Shown here: in pieces, positions 41,959 through 49,849 of the stretch
Layout: each line of letters starts with the position of its first letter
Position numbering within the stretch: the stretch's first letter is position 1
Source of the DNA: Candidozyma auris
Lineage: Eukaryota > Ascomycota > Pichiomycetes > Serinales > Metschnikowiaceae
DNA length: 64,000 bases
Assembly (NCBI RefSeq): GCF_003013715.1
Contig: NC_072813.1
Location: forward strand, 1 to 64,000
Reading direction: 5' to 3'
Program-made: the position numbers and the translations under genes
Notes under the pieces: generated by a model
What the model saw: the letters and a program-made list of their open reading frames with translations, nothing else
Told to the model about the DNA's origin: nothing
The model's database searches: none

Positions 41959-42149
41959 GCACCTCTCTTATCCGGACATATACCCCATCGAATTCTGTGT
42001 CACGTTCAACATTTACAGTTGAGGGAAGCATCTCAGTAATCTTCACAAAAGCAATTTTAAGGTACATTAAAATTCTTTATAAATAGCGGCTTTTTTGTGT
42101 CATTTTGTCGGGCTGCCTTTCCCTTGATCTATCCGGATTAGAGAGGTGT
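41959..42149. repeat. Imperfect inverted repeat of 18 bp with about 155 bp spacer
   Basis: GCACCTCTCTTATCCGGA (41959-41976) and TCCGGATTAGAGAGGTGT (42132-42149) pair at 16 of 18 positions, and flanking bases (GGC...GCC) extend the match. The spacer shows no ORF. It could be the ends of a very small element or paired regulatory sites. Confidence 0.5.
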
Positions 42150-42881
42150 GGCTGCTTATCCTCACAATTATTCATACCAACCAATCTTTGTAAACTATAA
42201 ATAAGTCTTCATTAAATATTATACGTGCGGGGTTCCACTGGTGTATTGACTAGCATCAATTTGGATGGCAGGTTACCCTGGTAGCGAAATGTCAGCGATC
42301 TCTAAATATAAGACAAAAGGGTACATTGCGTGAAAGGTACTCAAAATGCAAAACGACTATATGATTCGTCTCAGTTTCCTGAGGATGAAAAGTTAGGGTC
42401 AAATTTGTTAGGTTTGAAGGATGAAGTTGTATTCGAACTCGATCCAAAGGGCAATGTCCTGACTGGCTGGACGATGCAAAATTCTTTTTTGACGTACGCA
42501 AGCTTAAACGAGGAGAGGTTCTTGGGACCTCAAGGAGATACTCTAAGAACGAATTTTTGTGTACTGGCGTGAATTTAACAGGGCGAAATCGTTTAAGCGA
42601 CGACATTTTTGCAATTTACTTCGTTACAACAAAAATGTACCACAAGTATTAGTAAGTTAAGCCAGAAACCTTTTTCGAATATCAATAAATTTTTTCGACT
42701 CTCTCCGACGAACTTATGGCTCTATTTGAGGAAACTTGGGCTCAGTCTTAATTGACCTCAAGATGTGGCTTTTAAAAGAGATCATAAATTAAGGTGTAAG
42801 GATAACTACTCCCCAGTCTCGCAGCACTACGGTACTATGCCTTCATCGACCGTTGTAATGTATCCGTCTATTTACATGCTA

Positions 42882-43958
42882 TTATTTCAACCAGTGAGCA
42901 TTTTCAAGCAACTGTTTGGGGGAGGTGAAGCCACTGGCAGCGTCCAACACCATCTTCTTCTGAGCCATCGAGTACGTTCCGTTCTTTACCAACTGCTGGG
43001 CTGCTGCCTCCATGGCAGGCAAAATATTCTGAGGCGTCTTCTTCTTGTCCACGGTCAACTTCTCCGTTTGTCCCTTCACAACCTCGTTCAATCTGCCCTT
43101 GAGCTCTTCGGGGTTCACGTCCAAGTTCCAATCCTTCTGCAAAAGGAACTTGTTGCCGTGAATGCCGGGAGTGACGCTGTCGATGATCAGCTTGGGCAAC
43201 TTGTATGGGTAACGCGATTTGAGAAGGGTTTCTTTGGCCACAGCAGACACTCTAGACGAGGTGCCAAACAAGGATGCCGCAGACTTTCCGTAGAAGAAGG
43301 TGTCACCGTTGATAGAAGGCTTACGCACCTCAGGCTCAACTTCTTTTGATGTGACCTCACTAGACGCCTCAACATCAACCTTGGCCTCTCTACTGACAAA
43401 GCTCCTGGGCCTGCTGGACTTGTTGGAGGCGTCTCTTGAAGTGTTTCTTCTGTTCTGAAGTCTTGGTCTTCTTTCCTGGCCATCTTGGCTCCTCTCTTGG
43501 GGTCTAGGGCCAGTGTGCTTCTGCGGACGACTCTCAAGCCTCTGTTTTCCTTTTTGGTCACTTCTCTGACCCCGACTTTGACCGTCACTTCTTCTTTCCC
43601 CAGAACTTCTTCTCTTGAAATTGCCCTCGTCCATGAGACTGAACACGTTGGAGCTCAACGGATGGTCGCTAACGCTTATTTTCACGTTTTTTTGGACTGG
43701 TCTTGCAAACCTTGGCTTTGCGGATTTCGAGGCTTCACCTCCGGCATTTTTGTTTGCATTCAGAAATTTGCCCTTTTGCTTCGAAAGTCTGGTCTTGGTG
43801 GGCTTATTCTTTTCCTCGTTGTTCTGCTTCAAATTTGGCTTTTGTGACGTGATCTTGTCGATTCTCTTCATCAAGTCCGACAAAAACAAAGCCAGCTCCT
43901 TGTTCTCTCCAGCTGTGGAGTACATCCGAACGCCACGTAGAAGGCCTCTGGAGATCAT
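42882..43958 (-). CDS. Probable mitochondrial protein, perhaps a small-subunit ribosomal protein
   Basis: A 358-residue basic protein from the ATG at 43956-43958 (the frame extends upstream only through a TTG). It starts MISRGLLRGVRMYSTA, a mitochondrial presequence. The middle (about 40-210) is very rich in Arg, Lys, Gln and Ser and probably disordered. The C-terminal part has FYGKSAASLFGTSSRVSAVAKETLLKSRYPYKLPKLIIDSV and a helical tail. The pattern suggests a mitoribosomal small-subunit protein such as Rsm28 (mS46), but this is a guess from composition and length only. The ATP1 gene is divergent. Confidence 0.65.
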   Translation of the reverse strand: MISRGLLRGVRMYSTAGENKELALFLSDLMKRIDKITSQKPNLKQNNEEKNKPTKTRLSKQKGKFLNANKNAGGEASKSAKPRFARPVQKNVKISVSDHPLSSNVFSLMDEGNFKRRSSGERRSDGQSRGQRSDQKGKQRLESRPQKHTGPRPQERSQDGQERRPRLQNRRNTSRDASNKSSRPRSFVSREAKVDVEASSEVTSKEVEPEVRKPSINGDTFFYGKSAASLFGTSSRVSAVAKETLLKSRYPYKLPKLIIDSVTPGIHGNKFLLQKDWNLDVNPEELKGRLNEVVKGQTEKLTVDKKKTPQNILPAMEAAAQQLVKNGTYSMAQKKMVLDAASGFTSPKQLLENAHWLK

Positions 43959-45301
43959 GGTTTTGGCTTGGATCTTGAAAACCAAATGATTTTTCAAGCT
44001 TTTTTTTTTTGGTGAGTTGAAGGTGCACGGGTGTCAAGGGTGGTAAGTAGGACCACCAGAAGAACTTGTCAGTGCAACTTATCAAAACTGAGGGAGATAT
44101 ATACAGTTTGAAGGCTGCCTGATTCGTACTTGCTCCGTTTGATAACTACATCGAAAGTGTGGCTTTTTAACTCTTCGTTATCATACCAAAGATCGAGATG
44201 CACTGATACATACGGTAGAACTCCCAACAGGGAAAGTTCCGTCACCTCATTAAAAAATCTACCTGATCACCTTACAGAAAAATTAACTTTCCAGAAGCTT
44301 AAAGATCCACTTGTTGTCGTTTGTGTTGATGAGGTAAAGGCAAGTGCCTCTTGACAACGTTTGCGAGCAATTTGCAGCCAAGAGCAAACCTCGGTTAGCC
44401 CCATAGTCGGGTTGTCAGAGATGCGGATTCTGAAGCGAACCTTTTTCTCTAACACCATTATGAGAAATGGAGACTCATTCATAGTGCAAGAATACTTTCG
44501 TGGTGTTTATATGCGGCCTTCTACATATCACAGATATAGGTTCTTGTAACGAAGTAGAGTCGTGATAACCAACAACTTGGAACATAGCAGCGGCATTCAT
44601 AAATTGATGGTTTGGGAGCTAGAATAAAGTCCACAATCGTTTGAGCATGGCAGTCTTTGTTCTTCCGTCCAGCTGAATCTCGCCTCCACAGTAAATGGCT
44701 GCAAATGAGCGCACCATGTGGCCAACTGTGGGGACGCCCTGAAAGATAAACAACTATACGAATTTAGGAGGATTGCTCAAGTAAGTTGTCATTCTGTCAA
44801 TTATAGAGGATTTGAAATCACTCAGATAATTGGCCCATGTCACTTCATCTGTGTACCTCTGCGTCCTGTGAAAATATTGGCAACCAGCACCATTACCGAG
44901 CTACCCAATCATCGTCCCCTAAACACGCTGAAATGCTACATGAAAGAGCCACGTGACTCAATTGCCTTCAAGAATCCCCTATAATCCTCTAGTACATAAG
45001 TTAGCCTCTCCAAAATACAATATTTCCCTACACCTTCATCCTCTGGTCCCACCGTTAGGTAGCAGCCGCCTGCACAGCGCCACTGGCACTACTATTTGCC
45101 AGGTCGTGTCCTGTCCTGAGCACCCGAAAGTGAGGGCCAATCAAATCTGTCCCTCGCACACCTCCGGCCGAAAGTGGTTGAGAATTTCGCGGTCAATATA
45201 TACTGGTAGAAATTTCCTCTCATAAAAGTCTTTTTTTCTTTCTTCTACTAACAGACTTTATCCCCCCTTACTTTTAAACGTCTGGATTCATAAAAGTCGC
45301 C
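43959..45301. promoter_or_regulatory. Divergent promoter region of the mitochondrial-protein gene and ATP1
   Basis: This 1.34 kb region has no gene. It contains near copies of the recurrent motif (ATTTGCAGCC, 44370-44379, and its reverse complement GGCTGCAAAT, 44697-44706), an overlapping CACGTG/TGACTCA pair (44950-44960), a CCAAT box (45137-45141) and TATATA (45197-45202), followed by a CT-rich leader. The CCAAT/TATA layout suits a highly expressed respiratory gene. Confidence 0.5.
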
Positions 45302-47249
45302 ATGTTGTCAGCTCGTTCTGCTTTGCGTACCGCTGCCCGTGCAGCCTCTGTTTCTAGAATGCGTGTCGTATGTACCAATTGAGTTTTCAAGAAGAGGCCT
45401 GGTTGGGTCTTGGACTAGAATTGTTGATAGTCGAGGGCCGCGAGGTTGAAATGCTCATTGATTTGACTTCCTCGAGGCCAAATCTGGACAATTGCTTTCT
45501 TTGCTGGCCCCAATTGACCCGTGGTTGGTGACAGCGTTGCTTGTTTCTGATTGGCACGCACTCGCAATTTTTCGTCACCCAGGATCCGCTTGGTGGTTTC
45601 GATCTCGATCCCACTAAAAGCTGCCCATTTCAAAGCGTTCGCCTCAAAGTCCATCAATTTCCTTTTCTCATCATACTAACAATCAGGCCCGTCCAGCTGT
45701 TTCTGCTGCTGTGCGTTACGCCTCTGCTAAGGCTGCCCCTACCGAGGTTTCCTCCATCTTGGAGGAGAGAATCAAGGGCGTCTCTGAGGAGGCCAACTTG
45801 AACGAAACCGGTAGAGTCTTGTCTGTTGGTGACGGTATTGCCCGTGTCTTCGGTTTGAACAATGTCCAGGCTGGTGAGTTGGTTGAGTTCTCTGGTGTCA
45901 AGGGTTTGGCCTTGAACTTGGAGGCTGGCCAGGTCGGTATTGTCTTGTTCGGTTCCGATGCTTTGGTCAAGGAGTCCGAGCCAGTCAAGAGAACCGGTAA
46001 GATTATTGACGTTCCAGTCGGTCCAGAGTTGTTGGGTCGTGTTGTTGACGGTTTGGGTAACCCAATCGACGGTAAGGGACCTTTGAACAACAAGGAGACC
46101 AGAAAGGCCGAGGTCAAGGCCCCAGGTATCTTGCCAAGAAGATCTGTTCACGAGCCAATGCAGACTGGTATGAAGTCTGTTGACGCCTTGGTGCCAATTG
46201 GTAGAGGTCAGAGAGAATTGATTATCGGTGACCGTCAGACCGGTAAGACCGCCGTCGCCTTGGACACCATCTTGAACCAGAAGAAGTGGAATTCTGGTAA
46301 CGACGAGAAGAAGAAGTTGTACTGTGTCTACGTTGCCGTCGGTCAGAAGAGATCCACCGTTGCCCAGTTGGTCAAGACCTTGGAGGAGAGAGACGCTTTG
46401 AAGTACTCCATCATTGTTGCCGCCACTGCTTCTGAGGCTGCTCCTTTGCAATACATTGCTCCTTTCACCGGTTGTACCATTGGTGAGTGGTTCAGAGACA
46501 ACGGCAGACACGCTTTGATCATCTACGATGACTTGTCCAAGCAGGCTGTTGCTTACCGTCAATTGTCCTTGTTGTTGAGACGTCCTCCAGGAAGAGAGGC
46601 TTACCCTGGTGATGTTTTCTACTTGCACTCCCGTTTGTTGGAGAGAGCCGCCAAGATGTCCGAGGCCTATGGTGCTGGTTCTTTGACCGCTTTGCCAATC
46701 ATTGAGACTCAGGGTGGTGATGTCTCTGCTTACATTCCAACCAACGTCATTTCTATTACTGATGGTCAGATTTTCTTGGAGGCTGAATTGTTCTACAAGG
46801 GTATCAGACCAGCTATTAACGTCGGTTTGTCCGTGTCCCGTGTCGGTTCCGCCGCGCAGGTGAAGGCCATGAAACAAGTTGCTGGTTCTTTGAAATTGTT
46901 CTTGGCTCAGTACAGAGAAGTCGCTGCTTTCGCCCAATTCGGTTCTGACTTGGATGCTTCCACCAAGCAGACCTTGAACAGAGGTGAGAGATTGACTCAG
47001 ATCTTGAAGCAGAAGCAGTACAGCCCAATGGGTGCAGAGGAGCAGGTCCCTATCATTTACGCTGGTGTTAACGGTTACTTGGACAACATTGAGGTTTCCA
47101 GAGTCGGTGAGTTTGAGGAGGCTTTCTTGTCCAACTTGAAGAGCAACCACCCAGAGATTCTCAATGCCATCAAGGAGAAGGGTGAATTGTCCAAGGACGA
47201 CTTGGAGTCCTTGAAGAAGGCTACCGAGAGCTTCGTTTCTTCTTTCTAA
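45302..47249 (+). CDS. ATP1: Mitochondrial ATP synthase subunit alpha, two exons
   Basis: F1 alpha subunit of the mitochondrial ATP synthase. Exon 1 (45302-45367) encodes 22 residues of the presequence ([20 protein letters not shown]), the intron is 45368-45686, and exon 2 (45687-47249) starts [15 protein letters not shown]. The mature protein shows the P-loop GDRQTGKTA, the signature [14 protein letters not shown], and [23 protein letters not shown], all in a continuous frame to the end SFVSSF. Codon usage is strongly biased (GGT, TTG, GTC, AAG), as expected for a very highly expressed gene. Confidence 0.97.
45368..45686 (+). other. Spliceosomal intron in ATP1 (319 nt)
   Basis: The donor is GTATGT (45368-45373), the branch site TACTAAC (45674-45680) and the acceptor CAG (45684-45686). 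The flanking exons join in frame between codons 22 and 23. I looked in the intron for snoRNA boxes and found none convincing. Confidence 0.93.
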
Positions 47250-47479
47250 GCAACACCTCTTTTCCCTGGCTAGACATGAAACGTGGTGACGTGAAAAAGA
47301 TACAAATTTATAAATCTCACAAATGAAAAGCTTTACGATGATATATATTCAATCACAAAGTACTCGATATACCTGATCTCTCTTCTCTATGTTACTTACT
47401 CTGCTTGTTTTACGCTGCGTGTGCAGAACCGAAATACATAGTGAGTATCTCTAACTCCACATATCAATGATTCTTTCTC

Positions 47480-48931
47480 ATGGTCAGCAAAACTAAACAA
47501 AAGCGCCTCGATTTGAGTAGTGAAGAGGGACACGGCGAAAGGTCAGCAGAGTTTATAGTTGAGCTGTACGACTACGATGAGCTTCAAAGTGGAGTTTCAT
47601 CAGAAGATGCTCAATTTGAGACTGATCTACAGTGTCTTCTCACAAGTCCACCAAAATCTGCCCAACTTCCGAAGCTGGCGAAAAGAAAGGCGATGAAATT
47701 GATTAAAGAAAAAGATGAAACTCGGCTGCACATCAAATATCGAACTCTACGAACGAGGTTAGAGGAGATCACGAAAGATATAAATGATATTGTGTTCTCT
47801 AGTGATGAAGAGGAGACAGAAAGTAATGACGCGTGCGAAGAAGAGAAAAATATCAAAAAGAGCAAAAGTGAGCAACGGATGGAAAATGGGTCTCCAATTG
47901 ATGAGGTAAACATTAGTCAGGCAACCAGTGAAACACCTTCCAAGAAGTCCTCCTCGGTAGAGGCAGAGAACAAAACTGTTAATGATGATCAGAAGGAAGA
48001 CAGTGCCGGTGAAAAGAAAAACTGTAAAACTAAAGAGAGTGGATTGGACGACAAAAGAAGCCCGAGAAACATTGAAATCACAGAACTTCCAGGCTCCATC
48101 GAGAGTAATGGAGAAGAGTCAGCATCAATGAAGAAGCGGAAAAACAGAAGGGCCAAGCGGAAAAAGTCAGCAAAAGATGATACTGAAGCAAATCTGGCAG
48201 CCAGTCTGGCGTCACCGCCTCCTGCAAGACAAAGAGAGCAGCAGGCACCTAGAAAAATCTCTCCTGCCCAGGTTTCTTCGACCATTCTACCAGAGAAGGA
48301 GCCCGTAAGCACCATCATTGGTCTTTCGCCTACGCAGATCATGGCCATGAAAAAGACGGACGTTAAGTTCAAAACCATTTTGTCTGTGCCTAGCATGCTG
48401 AGAATGTGCCGTAACGTTCTTGAGTTTGTGCAAAGAGAAAGCGACGGTTTCCTAAAAGAGACCAGGTTTCGGGAGCCATTCACGGAACTTTGTGTCCATG
48501 TTGCTTTACGAGAGTCTCATGGGTTTCAGGATATCAGCAAAAAGCACCCGAAACTCATGGACAGATTGAGTGGTATCAGAGAACTCCTGCTTGAGCACAC
48601 GAAAACCTCATTAACCGAGTCGAACAGACAAGTCCATAAAAACAACTTTGACTACACTGTGTTCTCTTACTTGGGGCATATTATCATTTGGATATCAAAT
48701 CTTCAGTGGAGGGAAAAGAAGCCTGTATTGCTTGAAAATATAGGCATCTCTCAGAAGGACGTCATGGCGTCAATTGGCGGGTATCACTTGTGGGACCGGA
48801 TCAGACGAGACCCAAAGACCATCAACATGAAAAGATGGAAGCACATACAGAAGTTCAGACAAAACTACGCATTTGAGATGCACCAGTTCATCGTGATTCT
48901 TCGTTTCATGCATTTAGGTGAGGGGCTCTAG
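47480..48931 (+). CDS. Uncharacterised protein with acidic/basic disordered region and helical C-terminal domain
   Basis: A 483-residue protein. Residues 1-265 are highly charged and Ser-rich, with an acidic stretch (SSDEEETESNDACEEEK, about 111-127) and a strong bipartite nuclear-localisation-like cluster (KKRKNRRAKRKKSAK, about 217-231). Residues about 290-483 look folded and helical: FKTILSVPSMLRMCRNVLEF, HVALRESHGFQDIS, NFDYTVFSYLGHIIIWISN, SIGGYHLWDRIRRDP and a Met/His-rich end. A nuclear or nucleolar protein is the simplest inference. I do not recognise the family. Confidence 0.75.
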   Translation: MVSKTKQKRLDLSSEEGHGERSAEFIVELYDYDELQSGVSSEDAQFETDLQCLLTSPPKSAQLPKLAKRKAMKLIKEKDETRLHIKYRTLRTRLEEITKDINDIVFSSDEEETESNDACEEEKNIKKSKSEQRMENGSPIDEVNISQATSETPSKKSSSVEAENKTVNDDQKEDSAGEKKNCKTKESGLDDKRSPRNIEITELPGSIESNGEESASMKKRKNRRAKRKKSAKDDTEANLAASLASPPPARQREQQAPRKISPAQVSSTILPEKEPVSTIIGLSPTQIMAMKKTDVKFKTILSVPSMLRMCRNVLEFVQRESDGFLKETRFREPFTELCVHVALRESHGFQDISKKHPKLMDRLSGIRELLLEHTKTSLTESNRQVHKNNFDYTVFSYLGHIIIWISNLQWREKKPVLLENIGISQKDVMASIGGYHLWDRIRRDPKTINMKRWKHIQKFRQNYAFEMHQFIVILRFMHLGEGL

Positions 48932-49071
48932 TTTTTTCAAGAGCGGAAATATACACAATCTGATCTGGCGCAAGTTTCTGGCACACAGGGAGCTCTTAGC
49001 GGCTCGCTTATGCCTAGCGACTACAACCGTATATAGATACCATTGGAAGCTTTACAGATATTTCCTAAAGT

Positions 49072-49833
49072 ATGGCCTATGACTTGGTGATTCTACCCAA
49101 GAGCTGGTTCTTCACTAAAGTCTATAAGGGCAAGTTCGACACTTTGGCCGAAATCGTTAATACCGCCTATGACCGACCCAAAGATAAGTACGGAATTATC
49201 AAGACAAGAAGAATCAAAGATGCCCAAAACTTCCCTGAAGATCTCCAGTTTTCTGATGAAAAGGATGTCTTTTTGACTTTGTTGCTTGGAAACCCAGTTG
49301 CGGGTTGGAAGCAATTCCCTCGAGATTTCAGCACGACTCCATATCTTTCGCAAGAAGAATTCAGCCGTTTTGGGGAACTCACCCAAGAAACAGTCAAGGT
49401 GACACAGGCCGACGCAGACTTTGTTATAGACAAGACGATAGAAAGCAGGATTTTGGCAACCGTAGGTTTCAAAACCTACGATCGGCCTGTAAAGTCCCCC
49501 TCGGTGGTGGAGTACGAGATGACAGCCTTCACTTCTTTTCTTCGTGGCATAGCGCCCAAACTATTAGACTTTGTCATCAATATGATGTTTGAAAATCCAA
49601 AAACGCCCTTGTTTGATTACTCATCTGTCTCCAAAGTACAGCTTCACGCTTCAGTGATTCGTGATCATGACTTGGTTCCATACTACTCAAAGTACTGTGG
49701 ATTCGAGAGACATGATATACCCGATTTACTTATTGAGACCAATGCCAGCAATTCGCCCTTAGAGGAAGGGATTGTGGCCACAAGAGACTTTTATCTTGCA
49801 TTCTTGCGCAGAACTATATACCCTAAAAAGTAA
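49072..49833 (+). CDS. Divergent GNAT-like protein
   Basis: A 253-residue cytosolic protein without signal peptide. The N-terminal 80 residues (MAYDLVILPKSWFFTKVYKGKF) are of unknown type. The segment VQLHASVIRDHDLVPYYSKYCGFERHD (about 187-213) resembles the C-terminal acetyltransferase (GNAT) strand-helix that ends VxxHxLxxYYxKxGF in yeast N-acetyltransferases. I cannot find a clear acetyl-CoA pyrophosphate loop (Q/RxxGxG/A), so activity is doubtful. It is convergent with the aminopeptidase gene, 16 bp between stops. The fold call is tentative. Confidence 0.6.
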   Translation: MAYDLVILPKSWFFTKVYKGKFDTLAEIVNTAYDRPKDKYGIIKTRRIKDAQNFPEDLQFSDEKDVFLTLLLGNPVAGWKQFPRDFSTTPYLSQEEFSRFGELTQETVKVTQADADFVIDKTIESRILATVGFKTYDRPVKSPSVVEYEMTAFTSFLRGIAPKLLDFVINMMFENPKTPLFDYSSVSKVQLHASVIRDHDLVPYYSKYCGFERHDIPDLLIETNASNSPLEEGIVATRDFYLAFLRRTIYPKK

Positions 49834-49849
49834 TTAAATTTCGATAGAA

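Larger units (their letters stand above)
40169..42881. other. 2.7 kb gene-poor interval with repeats and a possible small gene
   Basis: Between NEO1 and a leftward mitochondrial-protein gene. It contains two exact recurrent decamers (41069-41078 and 41104-41113, GGCTGCGAAA), a candidate small gene at 41403, a 10-bp tandem repeat (41735-41780), an imperfect inverted repeat (41959-41976 with 42132-42149), and AT-rich DNA from 41560 to 42800. An ORF at 42330-42572 has no ATG and is not called. No tRNA was seen. Confidence 0.45.

Noticed and set aside
42330..42572. 80-codon protein-like ORF near an AT-rich tract.
   Set aside because: It has no ATG (starts GTG) and no other in-frame ATG until late.
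45654..47150. 498-codon minus-strand ORF over ATP1.
   Set aside because: Strong codon bias in ATP1 removes stop codons on the other strand; it is a shadow.
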